The notes beneath the pieces were generated by a model, which did not search any database, was not told the DNA's origin, and saw nothing but the letters and a program-made list of their open reading frames with translations. A program made the position numbers and the translations under genes. A stretch of DNA of 64,000 nt from Acheta domesticus. Taxonomy: Eukaryota; Arthropoda; Insecta; Orthoptera; Gryllidae. Each line of letters begins with the position of its first letter. Within the stretch, counting starts at the first letter, position 1. The DNA lies in NCBI GenBank assembly GCA_031308135.1, contig JAHLJT010003656.1, positions 73,550,984 through 73,614,983 of the forward strand, in the 5' to 3' direction. Below, one piece after another: positions 54,640 through 64,000 of the stretch.

Positions 54640-56055
54640 ACACGTCTTATACACAATAGTTGGGCAAAGTTGGATGTGAGCGACCACGAGATGTTTCAAA
54701 TCGAAAAAAGGGTTTGACGGAAACTCTTTCTTTCCTGTGTCGTATGCGAAAACTCTTCAAGATCTTGAGTTGCAAACCAGTGCTTCGGACCCTGTGGAGT
54801 GACGGCGTGACTTCTGAACAAAAGAGTGCAGTCATATCTTGAAATAAACCTGGAATTCCGCCAACCAGTATCCTCCAAACAACTGTACATACGGAGATAC
54901 GACATTGTACGTACTATCAGAATTGCCTGTTTTATTTCTCTTGGGCAGGGGGTTTGGCTGGCGAAGATTTTATGCTTTGCGTCAAAGAAGACTGAAATAT
55001 ATTTTGCTTCGCTTATACAATTTAGTATCCAGTTTTATAAATCTGGCTGCCCTACCAATAAATGTGAAACAAGAAGAAATATAGTAGCTTAGGATTCTTT
55101 ATCGTCCAAATTACCAAGGCTTTTCATTCTTTACGGGATTATCTTCTAATGATTAGTAATTTATGTGTTAATGTTATTTGAACTATATTGAGTTCATATT
55201 CAAACCATTTTATTGTATATTGAATTTTTAAAAGAACGAATCACTTAAACTCGTAGAATTTATCAAATGCTCTAGATGCATGTAATGTACGCCAAATCTG
55301 AAAATTTACCACAAAACCTAGAGCTATTCCAGGAATATAAGATTAGTATTTCATTGTCCAAACAAGATATGAAACTATTTTCACATAAATCACAAACATG
55401 TTTGTTTTACGTCAGAAATGAATTCGTATTGGAGATATGCTAACAATATTACAATGCACGTCTATTCTCGGGAGACTAGTGCTATACCTGTTCCCGGAAG
55501 ATAGTTCCTTCCATATCAATTAAGATGTATTTTGTAACATATTTGCAAAATTCTGGACGTTGCTTTCTATTGTCCACATTATCGCAAAACAAAGTAGTCC
55601 TGGGTCAATATGGAAAAAGTACGACATGACCAGTTTCTCAAGTCATTGACCATAGATGACTTGTCAAGTCAATGGAATTGAAAACAGCAGGAACAGATTA
55701 AGCAGGATGATTCAAAATTGGCTTCGGACCTGAAATGGAGCTACTAGTTTTCACAAAGGTGCCTTTTCTTCGAAGACAAATTTGAAAGTCATATTATTCA
55801 CATCATATTCACATTATCAAAGAAATATCATACTGACAGTAAGAGCTTACAAACACTGCCTTGCAATATAATGCATTACGCATATTAACATGTAAAAATT
55901 TTGATAACGTCAATTTAATGGTACAACTGAATACACTTAAAGAGGCCAAGTGCACGATAAGTTATGAAACGGATATCGCGCAGTCACAACGGACTATGCG
56001 TCACTTCCACCGTTTCCCCACGGCCATCGCTCCGGTGAGACCAGAGTCCGTATCA
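54640..56055. other. AT-rich stretch, nothing recognised
   Basis: No element or gene can be supported. Confidence 0.5.
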
Positions 56056-56058
56056 TAA

Positions 56059-56569
56059 GGCCGGTATACACGGTATAGTTTTTCGTGTAGCTTCTTCATG
56101 TAGTCCAGACTACATGAGAAAATTATGAACATGTTCGTAATTTTTCGTGTGGAAAAGCATGTAGTTTGACTCCAGCGCCTCTAGCGGCAGAATTGTTCAC
56201 TAATGGATTTGTGTACCTAACGCGACGATTTTGTGGTTAGGTGGGTGAAGGTGTGATAGAGCGAAGTGAAATTCTGTGTACCAGCGTGGCGTTTTTGTTT
56301 TTGGTGATTCAGGTAAGTTATTGGACATTTTCTTGAGCCCTCCTTCCCTAGGTGCGAAACGAGTGGGAATTTGTAGTAGTACCCGGACGGCGCAATTCAG
56401 TTGTTTCTCGGTAGACCCCTAGCGGCGGCTTGTGGAGGCTCATGCAGAAAAACGTGAAGTCTGGTCTAACACCGTGTATGCGCGACTCTGCTTTCAGTTT
56501 GAGATTTTGACGTTTCTATGTAGAAACTGTATGAGAATCTACACGAAAACTATACCGTGTATACCGGCC
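56059..56569. mobile_element. 511-bp DNA element with 30-bp TIRs
   Basis: The left end GGCCGGTATACACGGTATAG, TTTTTCGTGTAG is mirrored by CTACACGAAAACTATACCGT, GTATACCGGCC, with one extra T on the left. Flanks are TAA on the left and TAT on the right, near a TWA target duplication as used by PIF/Harbinger elements. The GGCC-starting terminus fits that superfamily. The interior lacks a transposase frame. Confidence 0.7.
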
Positions 56570-56644
56570 TATAGAACCGTCGGTCTCAGTGCAAACACAC
56601 GCGTGCGCAGGCTAAAACATGAGTAGGCTACTACTGTTTTGGAT

Positions 56645-56905
56645 CATCAGTCGCCCTTTCGGTCCCCCTTTCCTAATTAACGTTTATATTTATAAATATT
56701 ACATTTTACTAGTAAATAAATCCGTCCTCATGCCATATACACATAGGCATGCGTAACCTAAATCATGGAGGGGCATTTCGGGCCCCTCTATGCACCCTTT
56801 CGGTCCCCTTTTCCATTAAACTCTTATGTTTACGAAGGACATTTATACTAATAAATAAATCCCCCTCACCTGTGCGCATGCCTATGCGTGCTTATAAAAC
56901 GTTTT
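56645..56905 (+). repeat. Diverged tandem duplication (about 142-bp unit)
   Basis: CGCCCTTTCGGTCCCCCTTT, CTAATTAACGTTTATATTTA, TAGTAAATAAATCC, CATAGGCATGCGT is followed by CACCCTTTCGGTCCCCTTTT, CCATTAAACTCTTATGTTTA, CTAATAAATAAATCC, GCCTATGCGTGC in the same order. Confidence 0.7.
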
Positions 56906-56999
56906 GTTCCCTTGAGGCTCAAAATTGTTATACTCTGGCGGGCATGGACTGAATTTTAAGAACAAAATAATACATATGACTCTCGGGTGACCAGAAAGG

Positions 57000-57240
57000 A
57001 GGGGCTGGTATGACAACTTCTCCCAGGCCCCTACTTAATTGGCGCCCCAAATTGTTTTCATTCAAGAAAACAAAATGTTTTCATCTCTAATCCAAATTTA
57101 ACGCTGTAAGTTATTTCTGATCCACGGAGAAATCAATTATGTTTATGAATTGGAGAACGAAATGTTTTGTTTGAGGCGCCCCCATGGATCCACTGCCCCA
57201 GGCCCCTAATTTTCTCTGGGCGCTCTGTATGGACTTATCA
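57000..57240. repeat. Imperfect inverted pair around GGCGCCCC
   Basis: CCAGGCCCCTACTTAATTGG and GGCGCCCC near 57026-57053, with GAGGCGCCCCCATGG and CCCAGGCCCCTAATTTTC near 57173-57214. The CCAGGCCCCTA element is in direct orientation while the GCGCC parts read both ways. Probably an old interspersed repeat of unknown class. Confidence 0.35.
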
Positions 57241-57978
57241 TACCTTAGCGCAGCCCTCTTTTCAAAGGTCCGACGGCAATTTGAGTCTTTTTGTATAAGC
57301 GGCAACGTTGCAACATTACTTCAAGAAACAGAGGGAGATGGTAAGTAAAGTAAGGTAATAAATGTGTCTTACGGCTGACTAATTTACATCTACCTTTCTG
57401 GTGTGATGGGCATCAACATACAATATTATGTCAAGAACTCACCTGAAACAAAAGAAATAATAAATAAGACTTTTGTCTCGAAAGTACTCACATTACAGCA
57501 ATTTAAGGTTTGAAACATACAAAATGGCAAATTTTTAATAATCAACAAAACAAGTACACAATAAAAACTCTCGTATACAGTGACAGTGTCATATTATTTC
57601 CGAAAATTTTATTAGCTATCATGTCGTAGTGAAGAAATAGAACCAGAGATAAATTGAGGAGTGGTGGCAGCAAGGAAAGTAAGGAACTAAAGTAGACAGG
57701 ACTGTCGAAAGTAGAAACCTGTTTTGGATAATAAATACAGTTTGTGGCGCATGCAGTTCACTATTTATCTAACCCAAAACACACTTCTGGAATATATGGT
57801 TGAAAAATTTACTTCGGCGGCGTAGCAAGAGAAATCTGTAGATGATAAACAAAATATATCCTACCAGAGCTACACAGCAATGCACAGAAATTCACTTGAG
57901 ATGCACAAAAACTTCATCTGAAGAACAGTTTTCGATGGTTTAGCTGAGAGTACTATCAGACCTTTAGAGTGTAAGTTA

Positions 57979-58135
57979 GAGGTTCATCCATAAATTACGA
58001 AACGCCAAAGGGGATGGGAGGGGGTTTGAGGTAGTGTTACGCTGCGTTACATAGAGATAGGGAAGAGCGCTACAAGGGAAAGAAGGGGTATTGAAAATAC
58101 TCGAAATTTGCGTTACGTAATTTTTGGACGGTCCC
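57979..58135. mobile_element. 157-bp MITE with TTA duplication
   Basis: The left end GAGGTTCATCCATAAATTAC, GAAACGCC pairs with the right end GCGTTACGTAATTTTTGGAC, GGTCCC. TTA flanks it at 57976-57978 and 58136-58138. The right terminus GGGACCGTCCAAAAATTACG is the conserved form; the left has several changes. The G-rich interior (GGGATGGGAGGGGGTTTGAG) is typical of a widespread arthropod element of this type (from memory). TTA suggests PIF/Harbinger. Confidence 0.7.
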
Positions 58136-58139
58136 TTAT

Positions 58140-59145
58140 GCCAGAAATAGAAGTCCAGTGACGATGGCTAAAGCCATGATAGTTGCTCAGACTGATAATA
58201 AAAATACTTGTAGTTTTAATAACTATATTTATTTTTTACAATGTCAACAAAACCTGGCCGATGCATAATAGGTTCAATATAGGTTCATGTCGTCGGAAAA
58301 CAATATTCCACCAGAATTATCGAGAGTAACCAAGTGACTTCGCATCATTTACGATACCAGCCACCTGCTCAAGATAAGTAGAATTTCTTCCCAACAGAGA
58401 AGGCAGACTATGATGATAACTCATAATCCTATGTTACACTATCATATTTATGGACAGCTCTAAGCGAAAAAATTGAAAATCAAGAGAATGTGAAATTTGA
58501 GATTTAGCAGCGCATTGTGCTGTCATAGTTCGAAGCTTCTATCATTTTTTGTAGCGTCAGAATATTGTTGTACAACAGGGTTTTAACACTTTAAACAATG
58601 GAGACCACGAAGTTGCTCAAAACGCGTATCCAAACGCACAATACAACATAGTATTTATAGTTGCTACTTAGGAGCCAATGCAATATTTCCGGTGATAGCG
58701 TTTACAATTACTAAAAACCCACAAAAACAAATATACTTAATTCAATTTTAAAGAATTAATGTCCTAAAACTATGTCCTAATTTGCTAACACTGCTAATAT
58801 GCTAATACTGACGTATTAATATACAATAAAAATAAAATTAATAACAAAACAAAATAATTATTTTTAATGTGAACATATTCTAAAAACAAACAATTACAAA
58901 TTTATTTAATATACTTTTAAATTGTATGAAAGTCTAAGGGAAGTCTACAGCCCCGCTGCATATAATTTGTTCAAATTTTGTATTGTTCGATTTACAAATG
59001 AAAATTTACTTTCATCTATTATCTTTTTCTTGGCCAAATTATCCAACCTTGATCCTTCCGCGCAACATATGTCGTCTTTGATAAACTTAAGAACCCCGAT
59101 CTTCATTTGGTACAATTCCCAAATAGATACAGCATTCTGCCTGCA
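58140..59145. other. AT-rich stretch, nothing recognised
   Basis: No gene is supported. The frame at 58922-59266 runs into SINE sequence. Confidence 0.5.
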
Positions 59146-59149
59146 GATT

Positions 59150-59455
59150 GATTATTTCGTTTTTACGGGCGCGTTATGCTTATTAGTCCCGCAAGCTTAT
59201 CGCATGCTTTTATTACAGGAGGTGGGGGGGTTCATCCCGATGGTGAGATCCGGCGCCGACCTGTAGGTCGGCTTGCGCGTTTCTCCCCATCAGGTATCTC
59301 CCGCCAGTGGGGCACTGACCCAGCCGGGACAACCTCTAAGCTCCTGACTGATCAACTGACGTGTGTTGTAGTGTATGTGTGTGCATGCCAATGAAAGAGT
59401 GTGAAAGAGTGTGTGCAGTGACATCAGTTGATGCCACAAAACCTCAGCCGGTTTT
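59150..59455 (-). mobile_element. SINE-A copy with internal deletion (-)
   Basis: On the minus strand it starts near CCGGCTGAGGTTTTGTGGCA, TCAACTGATGTCACTGCAC, then skips box B and the body. It rejoins in the CA-rich middle and 3' part (TCAGTCAGGAGCTTAGAGGT, TGTCCCGGCTGGGTCAGTGC, GGGAGATACCTGATGGGGAG, TCGGCGCCGGATCTCACC) and ends in the GGGACTAATAAGC, GCGCCCG 3' region. Confidence 0.75.
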
Positions 59456-59582
59456 AACCCACGGAATATTCTATTTTCCCAACTTGTACTTGATATCGTC
59501 GGTCTTACTAGAATGAGCGAATCTGTTACACATTACAATACACCGATCAAAAACTCCCTCTCATTGATGACAACGGCTCTCC

Positions 59583-59835
59583 CAGTGGCGGATCCAGAGG
59601 GGGAGGGAGTGATGCCCCCTCCCAAAAAGTCTACAGTTTTTGTTTGTTACCTTCCTTTATTTGGAAAAATTGATTTTAATAATTATGTTAAAGTTATGTA
59701 ATTATTTAAACAATAATATTGTATAATACAGTAATATTGTACAAAACAATACACAATATAAAAGCAAATATGTTTATTATCTAAGAAAAATCTATGATAC
59801 CCCTCTCCCCCAATAATCGGCTGGATCCGCCGCTG
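59583..59835. mobile_element. hAT-type MITE with 8-bp target duplication
   Basis: The TIR CAGTGGCGGATCCAGAGGGG is mirrored by CTGGATCCGCCGCTG; the first 15 bp match with one change. Eight-bp flanks are GGCTCTCC (59575-59582) and GGCTCCCC (59836-59843), one difference. CAG-starting TIRs with 8-bp duplications are diagnostic of hAT. The A/T-rich interior has no transposase. Confidence 0.85.
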
Positions 59836-59839
59836 GGCT

Positions 59840-60120
59840 CCCCCCTCGCGTCGAACCGAAGTCAGAGCCAGGCCACATTTCCCGCGCCAGTGAGCACCAC
59901 GGCCGTCATCCGTCAGCTGCAGAACTCCCCCGCGGCGGAGGAGCGCGTGACTCACCAGGAGCGGCCCAGGGCAAGAAGCGCTCGGCCCCGGGGCGAACTC
60001 CGTCGCGTCACCCGCCGTTGCGTCATGCGCCCGCGCGGATTTCTCCTGTGTCATGTGCGCCGCACGGCGCCGTTGCCGGGTTCGAATCGACGTCCGGAGC
60101 CGGAGGAAAGGTAAAAACGG
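59840..60120. other. CpG-rich patch with box B-like motif
   Basis: CpG-dense (GCTCGGCCCCGGGGCGAACT, CGCCCGCGCGGATTTC). GTTGCCGGGTTCGAATCGAC at about 60070 contains a good box B (GGGTTCGAATC), but no convincing box A lies upstream, so a tRNA-derived relic is possible only. Confidence 0.3.
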
Positions 60121-60338
60121 GTCCCGGTGCTTTGGCGAAGTGGGAGAAGCTCAACTTGATGCAATAGACGTGTGCGTAGAGGTGAGTGTAAGATAAAATT
60201 GGCTGATCGCAAAACTTGTTCGGATGTACTACAAGCCAATGTAAACATCTGAATTTTTTTTCAAGTAGGTAGGTTACCATTGTCTTAGACAATGTTTGAA
60301 ATGCTGTATAGAATTTTCAGCTGTTTTCAATCTCTTAT

Positions 60339-60549
60339 CAGTGGTGCACCCAGAGGGTGGGGGGCAGTTTTGGTGCGTCAGCCCCCACCCGAAACGAATG
60401 ATACGTATTCATAAACATAGCGTTTACTAGTCTTGCATGCTAGCGAAAGCCACTATATCAATTGTTATCGTTATCAATATGAATTACAAGGCAAGAAAGT
60501 CAACGAAGCCCGACCTCCCTCCGAAAAAATGGAGGGTGCACCCCTGCTG
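60339..60549. mobile_element. Possible hAT-like MITE, no target duplication
   Basis: CAGTGGTGCACCCAGAGGGT at the left and GGAGGGTGCACCCCTGCTG at the right form an imperfect TIR of about 15 bp with a CAG start. Flanks TCTCTTAT and GTATTTCA do not match, so the boundaries or class may be wrong. Confidence 0.4.
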
Positions 60550-60747
60550 GTATTTCAAACCCGGGTGGGTGAAGTTCCCTCTTCGCGTCAGATTTTCCCT
60601 TTCTGTAGCGACAGTTCCGAGTCCGGAAGCAGAGCACTCAACTAGTTGTGCACCGTCGTGAATGATTTCCCGTATCAATGCTCAGAGATGTCACTCTCGT
60701 CGGGTGTACGCCGGTACTCCGCAAAAGGATTATGTTGTCGAATGAGC

Positions 60748-60885
60748 TACCGGCTTAGGTGGCTCAGAGCATCAACTGACGTCACTGCAGTGCCTCTGAC
60801 GGCGAGATCCCACGTTAGAGTCCCGATGGTGACAGGATTTTCGACACTAGCTACATAACTAGTTCAGCCGCAGCCTGTTTTCATC
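60748..60885 (+). mobile_element. SINE-A head fragment with best-preserved box A (+)
   Basis: CTACCGGCTTAGGTGGCTCA, GAGCATCAACTGACGTCACT, GCAGTGCCTCTGACGG, CCACGTTAGAGTCCCGATGG and TGACAGGATTTTCGACACTA. The box A TGGCTCAGAGC (60760-60770) agrees well with TRGCNNAGYNG. Box B is decayed (CGTTAGAGTCC, about 60813). The copy ends after GTTCAGCCGCAGCC. Confidence 0.75.
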
Positions 60886-60889
60886 AATA

Positions 60890-63300
60890 TAATTCTATCT
60901 TTTTAAGCCTACACTATGCCGCAGTCACTGAACGATCGCCTAAGTTTAGATTAAATTTTATTAAAAAAATTAAATTAAATCACAAAAATATCTTATGAGC
61001 GACGAATATACAAATATTCTCCTCCACAACTTAATATCTTTCGCGATAAACGTCAGTCACAAACGCTCAGCAAATAAGATTCAACTGCGTCAAACGGAGC
61101 TAATCAGCCAAAGACCCGTGTTTATATTATGCATTCCTTAGATAGGCTAAGGTAATCAGCATATGACTGAAAGCAAAGAAAACACTATCAAATTGAAAAA
61201 AAAAAGAGATATAAAACCCCTAATCAACCTAAACGTTCTACATCCTGAAGAATAAATTTTTCAGGAGCACTTAATTCAACTACGCCAAATTGAAGCGATT
61301 GCAAGATAGAATAGTAGCATTCATTACCATGACCAGTGTCAGAATATATTGCACAAATGCAGATAATATTTTTTTCAATAGTAGTTGTAGTGCGCCAGAG
61401 TTAAGCTCCAATACTAAAAATCATGGAAAATTGAGACCACTGAATCAAAAACAAATTGGAATGTTCATTGCTTACTTTAAGTTCAGGCTTTTCAGACATA
61501 AGAGTAAGTTCAGACATAAACGCGGATATGACAACCATGCACAATTTAGTTGCACGTTTTGTGAATGAGTGTATCTTGCCTTTCAGTGTTCTGAATTACC
61601 GTTTATTACCTTCTGAACATTGCTTCATGTCATTAGATAGCTCAATTCGCTTTTGAAGAACCTTGAGACTGTAGTTGAGTCATGAGAGACCAAGATGTTT
61701 TTAGCTGTCTCCTCCGATTCTACGAGCACACTCATCATTCTATCTAAAAACTAAGGCTTAGTTTTTCCTCTTGCTAACATAAACATTCAAGTGTAAACAA
61801 AAATGTTAAAACATATGGTAGAAGACGTGAACATGTGGAATGCGTGCCCTCTAAACTAGTGACGTTTTGCGACAAGTGTTGTGGACAAATTCTACAAAAG
61901 ATACGTTAATATCATGATATAAAAAAAAATGCTTCACATATCCAAGTTAACCATATGATAACAAATATTCTCTTTTCTTGTTCATATTCACATGCGCAAG
62001 GATTTTTACAACAAAGACAAACTTATTGATTTTGCTTCAACAAGTCTTTGGCGGCGGTTAATAACAAAAATTAAAAAATTATTTTACATAACTTTTATAA
62101 AGAACACGCAAGAAATTGAACTTTCATTACAATCAGTTCTGGCTATGTCTCCTCGAATCATCAGCAAATCATTTCATTCGAGCCGTGCTATGTAAAATAA
62201 ATATTTCTTGTTATTTACCGAATCCTTCAGGACATCGAAATATGAGATCGCGCTTTCCGCGGTGATATTTATACTTATTTGAGTCCTGAAAATTTAAATA
62301 ATACCAAGCTCATTGTATTTGACATGTCAAAAAATATACATCACATTTTATTTTGTTACATTGGAATACATGCATTTTTATTTACCGTAAACAAATTTGT
62401 TTTTATGCAAATTTGTTATTTAATATACAAATATAATTTTGAGTCTATGACCTCTGATATCGTGAATTTCGTTGAGAATACTTGAATTATAAAGCAAATT
62501 CAGAAATACTCTCTTATTTTACTTCTGGTAATAAAATGTAAAGTAATTCCTTTCTTTCCTGTCAAAGAAACAACATACCCATTTTAGTGTTTGATTGAAA
62601 ATCATATTAAGTCCCAGATCCTGCAAGAACCTGCGGTTCAGACGCGGAAGGCAGTGCCTCAGTTCGTAGGAGTAGTTCCATTCTAAGGAGTTCCACTTAA
62701 AAAGAACGCGTAACCTTCGCGCTTGACATGGCGTGATTTATCGCGCAACGAATAGAGAGAATTCGGCCAGAAACGCTCTTCTGTTTTCCGAACAAAGTCG
62801 CTTTGACAACAGTTTGATTAATTGCGACAGGCGAAATGGCAAGAGCTAAAGTAACAAAAGCGATCGTCAGGTTGTTCAAACAATCGCCCTAAATGAACGA
62901 TTCCGTGATCTGTTTGTGAAAGCGGACACAGCAAGCAATACATGCCAAAACACGATCGATACCATTGTGAACATGTAATGTTTGTTATTGTGGACAGTAA
63001 AAGTATAAAAGAGAATGAAATATAGAAATGTAAATATAATGCCTTTGTTCATGGACTACATAAATGCCATCACTGATATAACCATTCAAATGCTCAATTA
63101 TAGTTTCATTTGATATCGGCATAACTAGTGTGCAAATTGACGAAGTTGGACAAGTTTTGTAGAATCGTATATTGGAAAGTAAAAGTTCACTAAACAAAAC
63201 GTACTTGTTGTCATTAACATTAGTTGTATCTCATAAATATTTATTTTTATGTGCAGGGCGAACGGCTGGAATGGAGAAAAAATTACAGAACGACCAAAAA
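60890..63300. other. AT-rich stretch, nothing recognised
   Basis: About 2.4 kb without an array, transposon end or supported coding frame. Confidence 0.5.
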
Positions 63301-63339
63301 TCTCTTTAAAGAGAGCAAAATGTTACGGGAATAGAAAGA

Positions 63340-63670
63340 AAACCAGTCACGCCAGAACGTTCGGAACCACACATTCAGCTATCTCCGGAATCTCAAACAA
63401 TTGCGAATCCCCCTTCCGGCTGTCGCAGTCAGTACACACATTAGTAGTGGCGGAGATAAAAATATGTCTCCCGGAGGGTTCCGTGGAAACGCCGTCCGAG
63501 TCCGAAAACCAACTGCGTAAATCCGGATGCGTGCGTTGCCTAGCAACCCCCGCGCGCCGCCCGAGCGACGGTCGGCCGGTCGCGACTGGGAGGTCCTTTT
63601 GCACTGTGCTGCGCAGCGCAGATCTCGCGCCGCGATAGCACAGCCCGCGTAGCTCTTTCGTAGCCTGCGC
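63340..63670. other. CpG-rich patch, promoter-like
   Basis: CpG-rich non-tandem sequence (GTCCGAGTCCGAAAACC, CCCCGCGCGCCGCCCGAGCG, GCGCAGCGCAGATCTCGCGC) with an X-box. No TATA box. Either strand could be transcribed, and no first exon can be identified. Confidence 0.4.
63535..63547. promoter_or_regulatory. Consensus X-box (RFX binding site)
   Basis: GTTGCCTAGCAAC fits GTNRCC-N(0-3)-RGYAAC exactly, with a 1-base spacer. RFX factors bind this site in promoters of ciliary and some housekeeping genes in animals. Its setting in a CpG-rich patch strengthens the call, but the target gene would lie outside the window or is not recognisable. Confidence 0.45.
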
Positions 63671-63679
63671 ATTCAATTA

Positions 63680-64000
63680 TCCTTTTTGGTTGCAAATGAG
63701 AGTTATGTATGGAAGCGACATCGCGACGTGCGGTTTCGGTCGCGCCCCGTTAACTAAAATGTGAGGTTCGCTCTGGACAGATTGACGATCTGGCGTTGGA
63801 AAATGCTGTACTCTCACGCATCCTACTTCTAAATATCCATCTCAGCATTTTGCTTTGACTAAGAGTGGTGTTTTTCCTCCCACTGTTGTGATGCTTTGTT
63901 TCAGAGAGCAAGGCGAAAATTCCTTTAGGAGCCCCAGTCGAGAAAATCCACTTACGTTGGCGGTAATAATTAAACATAAATGTTATAAATGCAGTATTAG
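63680..64000. other. Unique sequence to the window end
   Basis: No gene is recognised. The minus-strand frame at 63977-63750 lacks any motif. Confidence 0.4.

Noticed and set aside
34662..57465. Shared ACTCACCTGAAACAAAA string at 34.66 and 57.44 kb as a repeat family
   Set aside because: Similarity does not extend into the flanks, so it may be coincidence.

Overview
The window reads as non-coding, repeat-dense DNA from a large animal genome, most likely an arthropod and probably an insect. Grounds: an AT-rich background full of microsatellites, a long tRNA-derived SINE with a TGATT/AATCA-repeat tail, short inverted-repeat DNA elements of types known from arthropods (a hAT type starting CAGTGGCGGATCCAG, a GGGACCGTCC type with a TTA target duplication), one solo LTR and a Helitron-like end. 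A hemimetabolous or polyneopteran insect is a guess. I recognise no conserved protein, rRNA, true tRNA gene or CRISPR. The long open frames at about 1.6-3.3, 4.8-6.6, 14, 18.5-19.8, 20.7-22, 24, 28, 30 and 41-42 kb are low-complexity frames in GC-rich tandem repeats, usually open on both strands at once.

Layout. 0-6.4 kb: GC-rich minisatellite blocks, including a large inverted minisatellite (1.64-3.15 kb) and a C-rich 15/16-bp array (5.56-5.87 kb). 6.4-13.5 kb: AT-rich sequence with SINE-A copies, a tRNA-like SINE-B, fragments of a TTTGCCCC-type MITE and a solo LTR (12.21-12.67 kb). 14-36 kb: alternating GC-rich blocks (14.0-14.8, 18.5-19.6, 20.7-22.0, 23.6-24.8, 25.5-26.8, 27.8-28.7, 30.0-30.7, 31.2-31.6, 32.9-34.4, 35.9-36.2 kb) and AT-rich spacers, with two divergent SINE-A copies at 16.6-17.6 kb, one of them interrupted by a MITE. 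36-64 kb: mostly AT-rich, with a Helitron-like element, full and fragmentary SINE-A copies, a minisatellite at 45 kb, GC-rich blocks at 41-42 and 49-50.6 kb, several palindromic or TIR elements (53.0, 54.1, 56.1, 58.0, 59.6 kb) and a CpG-rich patch at 63.3-63.7 kb holding a consensus RFX X-box.

Mobile-element history can be read directly. SINE-A has box A- and box B-like motifs, a conserved body, a (GT)n/(CA)n-prone middle and a TGATT-repeat tail. A 44-bp tail-only copy flanked by an 11-bp perfect duplication at 45.94-46.01 kb shows that it moves by target-primed retrotransposition. MITEs with the TIR core AACTTTGCCCCT lie in or next to SINE-A copies at 13.1, 17.6 and 52.2 kb, and near a doubtful one at 9.5 kb.

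The most unusual property is the mosaic of roughly twenty GC- and CpG-rich blocks, many strongly strand-asymmetric in G versus C, several of them built on variants of a GAGCGGGG core. They could be unmethylated islands, G-quadruplex/R-loop zones, or simply expanded low-complexity DNA. A few weak coding candidates are listed at low confidence (42.39-42.60, 46.72-46.89, 54.48-54.64 kb, and a hydrophobic segment at 36.0 kb, minus strand).
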